Numbered from the stretch's first letter, positions 24,080 through 41,400 are shown. The stretch is 64,000 nucleotides of DNA from Symbiotaphrina buchneri (GCA_001599915.1 BCIG01000017.1:186001-250000); one strand, 5' to 3'. Notes: generated by a model from the letters alone, not told the origin. Translations and numbers: made by a program.

Positions 24080-24832
24080 TTACTCGGTCTTTTGGATTTT
24101 CACAAGCTTCTCCGGTGGGCTTTGAACCATTCCCTTGCCACTGTAGCCCTCGGCAGCGAAACCGGTGATAGGTTCCGACTTTTGGTTCTATGGCACAGCG
24201 GTATTAGCAACCGTAGATCCACAGGTATATTTGGACGGGTTGGCCGCCATACCTTCAAGAATTCATTGCTCTGCTCCTGGTATTCCTTGGTCATGGTCTT
24301 CGGCGAACCACGGCCTCCAGCACGGATACCCAAGAATAGGAGGAATGAAACACCAACACCGGCTACGGTGTACCAGAATATCCTTAAGTTCTCCCCAGGG
24401 GGGTCTTGCGCACGCGGGCCGTGGGGACCAAAAGCGATCCAGTAAGCTGGTGCGTTCCAGTTAGCAATCGGAACGAGCAATGAACAGAAACATGAAGGCA
24501 TTGAGCAGAAAAACGATGACCAATTGGTGGATAACTCCATGTTGAGCAACTTGGTTATACGGGGATGAGGAGATGGTGTACATACAGGCCTTCTTCTCCT
24601 GCATGGTCAGTTCATGCCAGTCATTCTTCATCCGATCCCTCAGCGACATCCACAGGTCGGCCTGCTCCTGAGGAGGCAGCGTCTCCCAACGCTTCTCGAT
24701 GTTGGCCAGGGTAGGGTTCGAGATGGCATGGGCGCTGCGAGCCTGTTGTGCACACACGGCGCGTGGGAGGGAGGTCGAAAGGAGGGATGAGCGGGTCGAG
24801 GTGCTTGCCCGGACGAGCGACGAGCGCAGCAT
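24080..24832 (-). CDS. COX5: Cytochrome c oxidase subunit 5 (COX IV family)
   Basis: Three exons (transcript order): 24832-24586, 24446-24253 and 24178-24080, giving 179 residues with phases agreeing. The presequence is Arg/Ser/Thr-rich. The matrix part has ANIEKRWETLPPQEQADLW and LTMQEKKASYWIAFGPHGPR, where the second splice rebuilds the conserved YWIAFGPHGPR. One membrane helix follows (FWYTVAGVGVSFLLFLGI). The C-terminus NEFLK joins SEPITGFAAEGYSGKG across the last splice. This nuclear-encoded subunit is part of complex IV in the inner mitochondrial membrane. The start is the ATG at 24832; a TTG nine bases upstream is in frame but is not a plausible start. Confidence 0.95.
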
Positions 24833-26554
24833 GGCGGGCAATTAGGGCCGTTTATGATATGGTATGTGAGTGGAGAGGATCGCAACGAAGGAGAGGCGCG
24901 AGCGCGAGGGAGGTTCCGCCTACGGGGAGAATGAATTGAGCACGACTTGAAGCAGCAGGAGGTCGATGGGATCGATGTTTGCAAGTAGTGGTTGGAGTGA
25001 GTCGGCTTAGCTTGGCTCGACGGGCAATTTAGGTAAGGTACAAGTGATCCCATTCATTCTTTGCGGCTCTGGGCAGCAAATCTGCGGTACTCTGCTTCGT
25101 ACCTTACTCCCCTGCCAAAGCCATTGGAACCCATCAGTCCACCCTGTAGCCGAGTCCGACAAAGACATGGCAGCTCGTCTACGCGGCAACTCTACCAAAG
25201 TGACATGTATCTAACTTCCGGCGATGACTGCTGCTCACGCCATCCTATTATTCGAAGCTACATCATTGGTCCTTTTCCTTCCTTTCTCGGCCGGAGAACA
25301 CTCTCTCGCTCTGGCTGCCGCTCCTCCCGTTACTATCACCAGATTTATCCCACGCCTGCGGCTACAACACCATCGACTGGCACCAAAACGTTGCAGGCAC
25401 CATTGATTGCCTAACGTGACGGCTTTACAAAGTCAGGAATTCCAGAATTAGTTATAACATGACATGGTTCATCATCACGTCGTCCCTTTCTTCCGAGTTA
25501 TCCGGCCACTGTCCGATAAGCCGTGGGTGCTTACGATATCTGATACAATGATCCTGATACATATGCTGTACCATCTGTGAATGTGTCTCTGCCTCTGTCG
25601 GGACCGGTCCAGATTGACAAAAACATGTTGTTAGAAATGCTTTCGGCCGGCTAGCCTTCTGGCGTACTTCTGGGGCGTAACGTGGCAGCTTATAGATCGA
25701 GATCCTCTACAATCACCCGGTTTCTGTGAGTATCTGTAGCAAACCATAATCATCAAATGAGTAACGAGAGATGAAGTCGACGTTACGCTTCGATTTGTCG
25801 TCCACAAGAGTAGCCTGATAAGGCAGCCAGTTGGGGAAGCTCCTGTCCATACGCGGGAGATGCTCTCGCGGCAACCAGATTGTTATTCAAGGCATAGTAT
25901 TATCATTCGAGAGCTAAGATGCTCAGAGCAAATCATTGCTTTTATCTGTCCAGGTGGGTCGTGACAAACGAGTGAACAAGAAAGCTTGTTATCTTAGGTT
26001 GTGAGCGATAAAACATAAGTGCAACCAAAGGGCAATAATGGGAATCGGCATAACCAGCGCCACATAGCATAAAGTATTCCCCGAAAGTCCAGAATACTGT
26101 ATACGAAGTATTCCGTATGATCATTATCGGGTGTTTTGAATTTTGCCGGGCTCATACGTTGTGTATATTCGTTCCATCACCTTACCTGCCTACGGAGCAC
26201 GGAAAAAGGATGGTAGCGGGAGGCCATGATCGCTCATGAGATGATCTTGGCATGCTTGTGCTCCCGTACTAGAGAATTTTTGCGCGTCATACCTTAGCCG
26301 CAGCCACGCAGCCCGGATCCTACATAGTGAAAAAGGACCCCACCGTGACTACTCATCTGGCCAGCTTTCTCATCCACCGTCACCACCACTACTACTACAA
26401 CTTGCAAACCACAGCTCCTACAAACTTCATCGAACATCTCATTCCAACTCCCTTCAATACTCATCTACAAAAGGTAAGCTGCTCTGTAACCCCCGGCTTC
26501 TCACAGCTGCCCGGCATCCAGCTGTTCGCTAACAGACGTCTAGCTTAAGTCATA
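24833..26554. promoter_or_regulatory. Long divergent intergenic region, COX5 / GAPDH
   Basis: 1.7 kb between divergent starts. No gene or RNA was recognised. The GAPDH-proximal end has a pyrimidine-rich stretch and a C/A-rich leader (cctacaaacttcatcg) typical of strongly expressed fungal genes. It includes a likely leader intron at 26474-26543. A tacggagcac motif lies at 26191. Confidence 0.5.
26474..26543 (+). other. Probable 5' leader intron of GAPDH gene
   Basis: GTAAGC donor at 26474, GCTAAC branch site at 26528-26533 and TAG acceptor at 26543, ending 11 bases before the start codon. Leader introns are common in highly expressed fungal genes. An AG at 26535 is an alternative acceptor. 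Confidence 0.45.
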
Positions 26555-27973
<1,419 letters not shown>

Positions 27974-29267
27974 GGGTTGCGTGCCTCGGGTCCTGCGCCA
28001 CTTTTGAACTCTCTCTCTAATGAACATCTCGTGGTGGAAACGATATGTGGGGCGATTGCTGAATGAGCGCTTTTCTGAATGTTTCTCAAAATTGAAGTAG
28101 AAAGAAAAAGGTCGAATTAGAATGCAAAGGTTCTGATCACTCCACTTCTCTGGCTGTGTGTACAATTTCAAAGTGTGGGCATAGCGCCGAGGCGCATAGC
28201 TGTAACGGACTTTTGGTGGCCGGAAATGGATAGACGTGGTGGACTGTAGCTGTTTTATGAAAGATCATTGACCCGTTTTACCGCATGTGAACCACAATGA
28301 TCCGGATTGCTAGAGTTATTTCTCTAGTAAACTATACACGGCATACTTCCCAACTGACTCTTCCAGTCAGTGCTTGCAAGGCCAGGTAAGGTGTTCTTAC
28401 CAACGACGCCTAGGGTTCATTTAGTGCCGGCTGTCGAGGAGTCCCCTTTTAGCCGAAGATAGCTCCTACCTTGGCTACGGTACGGTACCTGTAGCATACC
28501 TAGCATATCCCCTTGTCCTCTCTAAACGGCGGCAGCAACTCCAGGGGGAGCCATCAAAGACACCCACCACTCACGGCAGAAGCTGTGCTGTAGGGGCGCC
28601 AGACGACGCTGTTACTTTGTTTGATGATGTGAGTCTCAAGAATAATCAACCAGATTGTCTTCATCTGTCCTTAGCCGGCCGTTGTCACGTGTTCTTTGTA
28701 CTACTGCGTTCACTCCTCCGGACGCGAACGAACGCGATAATGCTTCCGGCTCCGCAGCATTATAGTCTATATTTCCATTTGAAATTTATCTGATTTTATT
28801 ACCTTTCCACGCAAGAGTTAAGATAACGTTGTCTTTCGATCTGTTGCGATACGACGAAGAAATCTCCTATCAATAGCTCTGCTCATACACCTCTCAGCCA
28901 GATTCCATGGCACGCTAACACTTGAGGTTGCTATTCTGTTGCCCCGCATGAGTCTTGAATGGAAATATATTGTGGGGCTTTTCTTCTGACATGACTACTT
29001 TTCATCATATTCCAGACTACCTACTCTTCACTGGCCTTGTCATTGCATAATCGACTAGACTGCAAGTGTATGTTTGAGCGCCTTATTCTACAGCGTACCA
29101 ACGATGGCACTTATTGACTTTGCTTCAGTTGCACTCCTTTAAACATCTTTTACGATGAGTTTGTGAAGACGAAGCGTCCTGTCGGCAAGTAGAGGCATCC
29201 TCTTGCACAAGGTCTGGCTCAGTTGGTCACATTTGCTGAACAAGCATACTCATCCCTCCATAGGGCG
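27974..29267. other. Intergenic region, GAPDH / HDA1-type gene
   Basis: 1.3 kb with the GAPDH terminator side and the deacetylase promoter. No gene, RNA or repeat was recognised. The frame upstream of the chosen deacetylase start is open back to 29223 but has no ATG. Confidence 0.5.
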
Positions 29268-31963
29268 ATGGAGCAAGACATAACAATGTCGGGCCAGCTC
29301 TTGGAGCCCAGCAATGAGGAACTCCCAGCGACTATCAATCCGGCGGTATTCGCTCTCTCGGCTAACGGCGGATTACTCAACGGGGATCCAGCGAATGCAG
29401 ATGTGACCGCAGAGAGCTATGATGGAACAACGAGGATCGCTGCCCCAGCAATCTCCCCGTCACCGCAACTCTCTGCAGCATCTAGCATGGAGTACGAAAA
29501 CACCACTCTCGCATACAGGGAGGCTCTGCCTATCTCCACGCTCCCGACTGGTCTCTGTTATGATATTCGGATGCGCTTTCACTGCGAAATTCGTAATGAA
29601 CCAAATCGTGATCATCATCCAGAGGATCCTAGGCGAATCTCTTCTATTTTCCATGAGCTCGTTGATGCTAAGCTCGTCCTTGACCCGTACGGCGAGAAAT
29701 ATTTCACCAAGGACCGTCTCATACGGATACCCGCACGATCAGTCACGGACGAGGAGATTCTGGCTGTCCATACACCAGAGCATCTAGACTTTGTCCGGAG
29801 CACCCAGTGTAAGTCTGTGTGACCTCTCGAGGCTTCGTTTCGCTTATGGAGTTCTAGACATGTCCAATGCAGAGTTGATAGAGCTGGACAAGACGGGAGA
29901 CTCGATCTATTTCAACACATTATCATGGCAAAGCGCGACCCTCTCCGCTGGAGGGGCTATCGAGACATGTAAAGCTGTCTTAGCAGGAAAGGTAAAGAAT
30001 GCTTTCGCTGTTATCCGTCCTCCTAGTCATCACTCCGAAAGCAACAAAGCGGGTGGCTTCTGTCTCTTCAACAACGTCTCCATAGCGTCACGAGCATGTC
30101 AAGGTATGTTCAAGGAGAAGTGCAGGAAGATCATGATCCTTGATTGGGATGTCCATCATGGAAATGGAATTCAAGAGATTTTCTATGAGGATCCTAATGT
30201 GCTTTACATCTCATTGCACGTGCACAAAAACGGCCGTTTCTATCCTGGGGGCGATTACGGCGACCATTTGCATTGTGGCTCTGGACCTGGACTTGGAAAG
30301 AATGTCAACATACCCTGGCCGTCCCAAGGGATGACAGATGGGGACTATCTATTCGCGTTCCAGAAAATCGTCATGCCCATTGCTTATGAGTTTGACCCGG
30401 ACTTTGTTATCATAGCAGCAGGCTTTGATGCTGCCGCTGGCGATGAGCTTGGTGGATGCTTCGTTAGCCCCACCGGCTATGCTCACATGACGCATATGCT
30501 CATGTCTTTGGCTGGGGGCAGGACCGCCGTCTGCCTTGAGGGGGGTTACAATCTCCGGTCCATATCCAAATCGGCAGTCGCTGTCTTGAAGACATTAATG
30601 GGAGAGCCTCCGGAGAAAATTGAATCCGTGGCAGCTTCAAAGGCGGGCGTCCAGACCGTCCAGAAGGTCATCATCCACCAATCGCGATATTGGCGGTGCA
30701 TGTTCCCGAAAGATGTCGATACGGCGCTTAAACGAAGTGCTGGGGCAGAGCGGTTGCATGATGTCCTGCGCTTATACCAAGCCAAGATTCTGTATGACCA
30801 GTACAAGATGATTAATCTGTACATCCTTCGAGACCGCATCTCCAAGTCCTTTATGAACCAGGTTTTGGCGACTTCGAACTACCACAAAGCGCAACCCCTT
30901 CTCGTCATATTCCATGATCCACCAGACGTCACCGGCATACCGGATCCGGCAACCCAAAAGCTTGAGTTACACAACACTTGGTTGACGGACGAGCTCAAGA
31001 ATTACATAGATTGGGCGTACAACAAGGGCTTTGGTGTAATAGACGTGAACATTCCGAAGCACATCACGGATGCCGAGGTATGCTTACCTGTGCTTTCTGC
31101 CTCAGTGTCGGAAGTTGCTCGTGTCTGAAATTAGCTGATCCTCTCTAGCACAACGATGATTATGAGGAGCAAGCACAGCGCCAGCGGGACATGCTGACAG
31201 AAGAGCTCGCCATTTATCTCTGGGAGAACTATATCGAGTATGCGCTTCTGTTTGAATCGAAGATGTTTGCACAGTTGCTGATCGCCCTGCAGGTGCAATG
31301 ATGCTACTCAAATATTCTTCCTGGGTGTCGGTGATGCTTCACATGGGTTTATTCACCTGATGAATGCACGAGGTACGGCTTCCCGCATCCCTATTTCCTA
31401 GCCTCCCATAAGATAATCACCACTTCTGAAATTTCTATGAGTTGATATCACGGATGATCATCAATACGCTTACTTTTTGAAATAGAGCAAAGCCAGCTTC
31501 GAATTACAGGAGTGATTAGTTTCATCTCCGATAATATTATTCGGCAAGTAGGCTCTTCTGGAAGCCCATACGTTGCAGAATGGTATTACAATGTAAGCCG
31601 CCCTTGGAAGTTACTGCGTTGGACCTCAGCCCCACGATTCAATGCTGCGGTTTCTGACTCGTTGAGCAGCGCTCGATGATTTTCGTCTCGGACTCCCACT
31701 ATGTATGGAACCCGACACGCAAGGCACCCAAACGACGTTTCGGACACCTTTTCAAGTCGCCCCGGCAACACCTGAGCGAGATGTTGCACGAGCACAAGGA
31801 TGAAGTTACAGAGTTTATCATGGATCGGATTCCCGAACCGTCGCCTGAGCCACAGATCCTGCAGCCCAGCGCGGTCAATCCTGTCTCCGGGCGGGGGACG
31901 AGCGGGTTCAAGATCGATTCAGCAGAAGAAGTGGATAGGGATATGATGATCACGGAGGTGTGA
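29268..31963 (+). CDS. HDA1: Class II histone deacetylase (Hda1 type) with Arb2 domain
   Basis: Six exons: 29268-29808, 29858-31077, 31149-31237, 31293-31372, 31486-31592 and 31670-31963, giving 776 residues with all phases agreeing. The N-terminal ~80 residues are low complexity. The deacetylase domain shows AVIRPPSHHSESNKAGGFC with the His-His dyad, MILDWDVHHGNG with the zinc-binding Asp/His, IAAGFDAAAGDELGG with the second zinc Asp, and CLEGGYNL. The C-terminal half (from about YKAQPLLVIFHDPPDV to FLGVGDASHGFIHLM and AEWYYNRSMIFVSDSHYVW) is an Arb2-type domain, the usual partner domain in fungal Hda1. Hda1 removes acetyl groups from histones H3/H2B and acts in repressive complexes. Two in-frame ATGs (29268 and 29286) compete for the start; I chose the upstream one. 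Confidence 0.95.
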
Positions 31964-32568
31964 CATGCCTCTACCCTGACGATGAGGACGGAAGAAGGCG
32001 TCATGTGGCTGATCTATGCATTCCACGGCGTTTATCCGGCTGAATTTATCGGACGTTATCGGGCGTCCTAGCAGACTTACCACTTTCGAACCGTGGGCGA
32101 CACGATTGGAGAACTTCAGCGACTGGCTGCGAGCACCAAACGCATGAACAGTAGATAGACCATGGACGAGTCCCTTTAGTTACCTTTGTGCAAGCTGTGT
32201 AAATTCACTATTGCTCCCAGAACGTAACGCTGCACAAATTCCTCGCAGTCAATGCCCCAAGTGCTGTCTCCCATTGTTGCGTTGATCAAGCCAGAACCAC
32301 AGAGCTAACAGACCAAACCCTCTGCTTGCGAAACCGTCGCTATGCATTGGCATCCCAAACAACCCGCTCTGCCTAACATGTTCTCATCTGAGCCTTTGCT
32401 TTTCGCCGATGTTCGATAGCAAACTGTGCCTGTATGTGAAGGCCAGAGAGAATTGGACCCCGCCCACCAGGCGTACGAAAGGTGCAGTCCCATTAAATCA
32501 AATCAATACTCCCACAAGCCCTGTACATCAAGAAACTCCTGCCTACCGTAGATCAGCCGCACGGGCCC
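31964..32568. other. Convergent intergenic region
   Basis: 3' flanks of the deacetylase gene and the coiled-coil gene. Nothing else recognised. Confidence 0.5.
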
Positions 32569-35500
32569 TCAGAGCTGCGGGCTCACCAATCTCCGTCTTC
32601 GTGATACCACTATATCCTCTTCTTCAGAGTGGTCGCCAAGGTCATTACCATCTTCGTTGGGAGGGGATCCGTCGCTGTATTCGCCTCTACGATCAAGCCG
32701 CTTTCGCTTCCTGGGAGTCTTCGCAAGAGTGTCGTTTTCCTTGCGGTTCCTTGCGCGGCGGCCACTTAATGGGGCAACGGTGATTGCAGACTCGCTCGCT
32801 GCCGAGGAGGGTGGAAGTGATGGAGAAGCTCGCGACTTTATCACAATGTGCTGGCCGTTTTGTACATGATTTTCGAGATTTTCGACCTTCACCGCCAGTT
32901 CTGCTGTTGCATGTGCATACTGCTTTGTTGCGTCTTCGTGACGATCGATCAGCTGGTGATGCTCCTCGGCGAGCCTTGTGAGGTCTGTCGTAACACTTTC
33001 GACTTTTGATCCCAGCCCTCTCAACTCTTGAGCGATGAGTGGAATATTCTGAGACGAGGTGGCAGCTTCATTCCACTGTTGCTCCTTTTGCGCAAAAAAA
33101 TCAATATTGGCATGTACTTCTCGCAATTGCACGTTCACCACGCCCATTGCAGCCTGAAGCGCCGCAATATCATTTTGCAGATTCGTCACGCTCGGGTATA
33201 CCTGCTTGAGTTGGTTAAGCATACTCTTCGTGAGACTGTCCGTGTTCAGGTTGTTCATCCTGGTGTCCAGTCCACGGAATGCTTGACTCAACGCGTCCAG
33301 GTGAGCAGTAAATGCGCCAAGGCTTTGTTGTTGGACTAGGAGCTGCCGTCTAAGCTCTTCCAGCGCCGTGTTTGGTGCATTGACAGCTTGCTGCGCACCG
33401 GCTGATGCGCGCCTAGCGTCTTCTAGTTGCCTAGTTGCTGCCACTGTCGAGTCCTCTACCCTCCTGGAAACTGCTGTAAGTTTCTCCTCTGTAGACTTCT
33501 GATATGTCTCAAAGTGCTCTATAGTAGACCGGGTGTTCCGTTCCAAATCCGACAAGCCTGAAGTAAGAGTAGAGACGCTCTTTTTCAGCTCCTCCACCTC
33601 TGCACCAACCATTTCATCTTTCAACTCTTGCTCTTCCCTTAACGCGCTGAGTTCTCGTTGTATTGTCTCCACCCGGCCTATCAATACAGTTTTTGAAGCG
33701 TCGACTGCCGGCGGTGTAGAAGCTTTGACAGCCAGCTGAGATGATAATCGATCAAACCTTGCTCTGAAGTTGGCGTTATCTTGTTCCATGGTAGATATAT
33801 CTCCCTCGTGGCGTTTGATTGCATCGGCGTGTTTGACAAGCTTCTCCTCAAGATCAGAGGCAACCTTGAGGAGACCGCTCTGGTTTTCTTCACCATCGAC
33901 TGCAATCCTCAAATCCTCGAGGGTTACCGACTTGTCGTCTATGATCTTCCGCAGCTCAGACAACTTATCTTTGGTCTTTGCCAGATCGGAATCCAGATCC
34001 CTTAGACCATCAACCTTGCGTTCGAGTGCTTCAAACCTCGATGATAGACCTCGGTGTTCATCATTAGTGAACTTTTCCAGTCTCTGCTGTAGTAAGTTGG
34101 CCTTGGCCTGGGCTGCAGTGACTTGTCCACGATAAGAGTTGAGATCTTGAAAGGCGCTCTCCCACCGGCCCGTGGTGTCTCTCAACTTTGAAACATCCTT
34201 TTCGAGATTGGCAATCTTCTTCTCCAAGTCTCCACGACTGCCCTCAATGCTGGCTGACTTCACTTTTGAAACAAGAACATTTGCTAATTTATCACGTTCC
34301 TTAATGAACTGATTCAGTTTCCTATCAAGCCTTTCAAAGTCTTTTTCTGACTCCAAATTCGCCTGCGCTGCTTGTTCTGCAAGGACAGGGAAGCTAGCAT
34401 GATGACGCTGGCCACGCTGGTACCACTCAGCTACCCGCTTTTGCTTGTCAAGAGCAACGTCACGCTTCAGGTGGGTAATTGCCATACTGGAGACCTGTCT
34501 AGCGAAGTCGGTTAGAGCTACTAGTAGCTGCGTATCATTTTGGGAGTCAGGCGCCATGTTCCCTTGCTCTGTAATGTTTAAGGGAGACGCGACGGGCTGC
34601 GGACGCGTTGAATCTGCCGGTTCTGATTGCGCAATGTCTGAACGTATGAAAGAGCTCTCAGTGTTCGGTTTGTCTAGATCCATAGGTACTGTGATTGCCG
34701 ACGTGTTGGAGCCTCGATCTGGGGGAAGAATACTCGATTGCTTGCGGCTCAGGGTTCGAGGATCTGTAGTCGGCGATATAACCGCAGAAGATCTTACATC
34801 ATGGGAAGGAGAGTCGTGTGAAGAACCAGGAGTGGTGGAATTCTGTTCTCCACGTGATCGGTCGTTGGGGCCCGGTAGTGATTCAGGCTCGGCGTAGGTG
34901 AATTTCTCTGGTGTGCATGTTAGGTTCTGGAAGCCAAGAGTGAGTTGGTGAAGTCACTTACTTGTCCGATGGGAATTACGCAAATGAGGTGGAGGATCAG
35001 TATAATGTCCCGTATCTTCGTGAGCGTATGCACATTCGCTTTCCGTCTTGTTGCAACATCCTAGAGTTCTCCAATACCAGCAGGTCAAATGTTTCTTTAG
35101 AAACCGGGGGTCTGATAGGTATAAAAAGAGAGCAGTCAGCCATCTGATGAAGAATTCTGGTTCGCGGCAGGCAAGTCATTAGGAAATGATATGATCGCAG
35201 AGAGAGGTCTGAGTGAACCGAAATTGACATTTGATCAAACCAAAAGCGGACAAGGCACCACTCCGATGGGAAGATATCACCGGGTCATGACAATGAAGAC
35301 CAGTGGTCTAAGCTTAAGGGACGGCATGCGCATACCAGGTTACAGCGACATGCAAGTCATGCTATTTGGAACGGCGCAGACCAAACCAAAGTATATGAAA
35401 GCCTGTACATACCTGGGCGGCCCGTTTCACGCCGAAACGGGCGATCTCGATCTGGATCGACATCCTCACGTCTATCGATGTAGTCTCTTCGAGCGTATGG

Positions 35501-35877
35501 GTCATTAGGACCATCGTAATGGCTATTTCGGGCCATTGGCTGCAGAAGCCTTTATGTTTCTCCTCGCCCGGCCACCAAAAGAATCGGGCAGACAGTCGTC
35601 CAGACAGCTGGTCATGAATTTGTACTTTAGACTGCCTTGCGAAGTTGCTCAGAAGCTCTCCGAAACCTTTTCGATACACACCGTCCGACCCCTTTATGGC
35701 GCCCAGTGTCTCAAGAACTCGGTACAGATCTGGTCCCAGATCGCCAGCTGAAAAGGAACGTGAGGAGGCAGCTTGACCCGTAGACTCCAGATTTCCGATA
35801 ACGAAGCACTGCCAGTGATCCCAGCTGAGCCGGCCGTTCAAAAGGTGTAGGGCTCTCGGGTGTGGATTCTCAACCAA
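32569..35877 (-). CDS. CCCH zinc-finger and long coiled-coil protein (5' end unresolved)
   Basis: Exons I can support (transcript order): about 35877-35626, 35539-35413, 35111-34962 and 34907-32569; phases agree, giving about 955 residues. The first block (ALHLLNGRLSWDHWQCFVIG, DLYRVLETLGAI) has no in-frame ATG before an upstream stop, so a further 5' exon is likely. Exon 2 encodes a hydrophilic Asp/Arg-rich stretch. Exon 3 encodes a C-x8-C-x6-C-x3-H zinc finger (TCWYWRTLGC, then CNKTESECAYAH), visible only after splicing. The last exon encodes about 550 residues of nearly continuous coiled coil, then a Lys/Arg-rich, nuclear-signal-like acidic tail. The weakest join is 35540-35625 (GTACAA donor); ATG 35536 is an alternative start. 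I know no function. CCCH fingers usually bind RNA, and the coiled coil suggests an oligomer. Confidence 0.6.
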
Positions 35878-37977
<2,100 letters not shown>

Positions 37978-38478
37978 TGTCTGGCTTCTTCATTCGGCGA
38001 TGGCGTTTTGGTAGGGTCAAAAATGCCAAGGTACGGTAGATCATGTACAAATAGAAGAGTCAACGGTGGCTCTGATTCGAAAACTTGTTCTTTCCTCATG
38101 AATGTCTCTTTAGTCTTCCAGAAGCTACCCACACTTGACGCCCATGTTTATGTCGATCACCTTACAGTACCGCAGTTTTTGACCGGATCCTGAGTTCCAG
38201 ACAATTGGGTTCCAGATCGGAAGACTAATTCTGCCAGAAAGTCCAAGCACTCGGACCCCTGATTTAGGCAGCAGGGGATATTGTAAGACCATGGAGCGGC
38301 TGCCAGCCTTTCATTCTGTCGAATCAAATCCAAAACGCCCTTCCTGGGCGCAACCAAGCCGCAAGACGCACTGAAAATAGGATGCCAAATCAAACCAGGT
38401 CCAAGAGGCCAGGAACGAGGGGACCAGCAGATCGTGCAGATGGATGGCTGTGCTTCGGTTGCAATCGATAGAGGCACG
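37978..38478. other. Convergent intergenic region
   Basis: 3' flanks of RVB2 and the chromodomain gene. Nothing else recognised. Confidence 0.5.
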
Positions 38479-41400
38479 TCACTGTTTCTGAATTTCTATC
38501 CTTGTGGAGATAAAGTCGTCTGAAGAGTACACTTCCAGCTGCGACAGACGGAACCTCAGTCGCCGTTGACAAGTTATGATGACACGTACTGTGACTCGCA
38601 CTTACATGTTGATACTTCATCCGCCACTTGTCCCTCCATGCTTCCTCTTCGGCGATACCTCCAGCGGAATGGATGATGACGCACCTCCGGATCCGATCGG
38701 CATTCGCGGAGCAATACCCGGCAAAAAAGTTCACTAGGTAGTCCCTGGCCTTGTCAGGGTCCTCGACCGGGTATGAACTCCAAGCCTTGGCTTCCGTTGT
38801 ATAAAGAGGGCATCTCTCATCGACGGAACCGTCGGGAAGCTCAAAGCGTCTACTGAGCTTCTGAAGTTCTAGAGCAGCGGCGAAAAGTGGGCTGCGAGAG
38901 TCAAATTTGCAGCGATTTTGGTTAACATCTCACATTTCCCTCAGACGTACCTTCCATCTGATTGGTCCTGGAAGAGGTGCAGCATCCAGTCGACAATCTC
39001 CGGCCGACATACCATCTTCCAGTTTCGTTGGTTACCTTCCCTAATGAACCATTGTATGATTTTTAAAGCCTTTTCACCATCTTTCATGATGAGATCATCG
39101 TGCAACAGAATGCAATAACCGCTTGGAAATAACCGGTTGATCTGGAAAATGTGATCGTCCCCCCGGTCCGGACGCATGCCTATTTCAAAAACGTTCCCCG
39201 CGTTAGACAGCATCTTCCCAAATCGAGGGATGCGATGATATTCGTATATTGAAGAATGAAGTAACAAAGTGCCCTCTCGGACTGTTTCAGTCCAGTAATC
39301 CCAGGCTCCTTTCGTGAGGTTGGTATATAGTTCGACATCCAGCTGGTCCAAGTAATCAAGGACGAGCCTACAATCCTCTCCGGGCTGTTCAGGTAACATG
39401 AAGAAAACTCTTTTGGTACGCTGATTCGTCTTTCCTGCTAGTGAAAGTAGCCTGTCTGAGTCGAGTCCGAGAACGTGGCGCCATACCATCTCCTTTCGCG
39501 GAGTGGTATTAGCCATATCGATCTGCCAAGATGACTCAAGTTCAGCAGGTTCCGAGACGCTTTCCGTTATCACAAATCGAAGGACCGCTCCTGGAGCTGT
39601 TCGAGGTCGTGTGTCTGATAGGAACGTCCATTCGTCCGCCGCCACCGGATAGACCAGCATCGAACAACCATCGTGAGAATATATTCCCGCAACAACGTGG
39701 AGTTTTAGAAGTTTGACCATTGCCTCTAACGTAGCTGCTGACTGTGGAGTGGGTAATAGGTCTCCTGATGTGAAGAGAGTAGATGTCTGTAGCTGAACTA
39801 GTCAATCCACCGTGGCATACCGGAACACCTGAACTTGCTCTTACCTGATTGTAATACTTTTGATAATCCTGAGCTATAATTGCACGGCTAAGCCATATGT
39901 CTGCATCGTCACCCACCCACTGCCTCCACTTAGTTCGGTCGGCTTCATTCAGCCCAGCTATCAGAACTTCTCCAACATCGGTTATGCTGCCCACCGGACC
40001 ACATCTCAGTCTGATGGGGATGTAATCCCCCGATACTTGTCTAGCCGGTTTCAGAACAGAGCCTGAAGGACCTCGCAGTGAAGAGTTGAATGATGTAGTG
40101 AGCGGCTGAAAGTTGTTATCTCCCCTTCCGGTGGTGTCATTTCCTCTGAATGTATTTTGTTTGGGTACATTGTCAATTGTCCTCGCCGTTCGTTCAGTCG
40201 GCGTGCTTTTTCTGGATCTGGCTTCACCATTTGAGGGGACGTGATCAGATCTCTGGACTTCTATGATTTTATCGGAACTCTGCTCCACAGACGGGAGAGG
40301 CTGTCCCGTTATTAATGGAATACCGGTTGGGATTGCTGGTGATACCTTAGGGCTACGCACTGTGTTACTTGCTGACGCACGATGGGCCTCTAATTGTTCC
40401 TGTGCGCTTGATCCTGGCGGCGTCGCAGTAGGGTGCACAGGCTCATCACGCGGCTCCTCAAACAGGCTTCCCAAGTCTTCCTGTTCTGAAGCTTTTGCAT
40501 GCTGTTGCCCCTCAGAGAGAAATCTGGGAACGGGCTTCCCAGACCTTTTGCCAGGCATTACAATATCCTCTGCTGAAGGCGGAGGACGCGCTTTTGCTAG
40601 ACTACCATCTGTAGCTCTGAATAATGTGAGCTTGCTGGGGTCAGGTGCACGTTCATTGCGGCCCCGTAACTCGACCCGACGCTTTTGGGATAGGGTCGAA
40701 AAAGTACCGGCTTTCGACCCAGCAGGTGCACTGGCAGTGCTAACTGGGAGGTTTGTGCGGCGACGCTGTTTTGGTACATCCCAATTTTTGAAGATGTTTG
40801 GTCTTGCAGGCTTTGATGTAGCTTGAGCTTTCCCGCTCCTCTTTGAAGTTGCCGCTGGGCCACGACCGACAGCGCCCATGGCTCCATAGCGTGTCCGCAC
40901 CAGCGGTTGCCCTGCAGCCGTTGAAGAAACATTACTGCTTGATCTCGTCACACTGTTGGTCGCAGCGGGGCGGGCTGTGCCCTGGTATCGTTGCGGCTTC
41001 CCCATAGAGCTTGAACGGCTGGTTGTAGAAGAGCCATTTGCACTGCCCTCCTGACTAGGCCGTCTGTTTTGAGTCGTTCTAGGCTGAATAAAGGAATCCG
41101 GCGGTTGTTGTACCTGTCGCTGGGTGGATGCTCTCTGGGGCTCATCCTGCGGTCTCGCGGGTTGTTTGGCACGGCTGGCTGCAGTTGTTTCGCTCTGTAT
41201 GTTGTCTTTTGACCTTGCTAAGCCCTTCTTGTTCGTGGATCTGCGAATTCCAGCTTGGCTTGCGGCTATAGCAACAGGCTGGGCGTCCTTGACTGACTTA
41301 GTGGTGCTTTGCCGCCTCTGCTCGGGGTTTTCTGCAACAGTAATTGGACCTTCTAGAGTCGTAACGCCAGCCGGGACATCTTCATTCTCCTCGTACTCCG

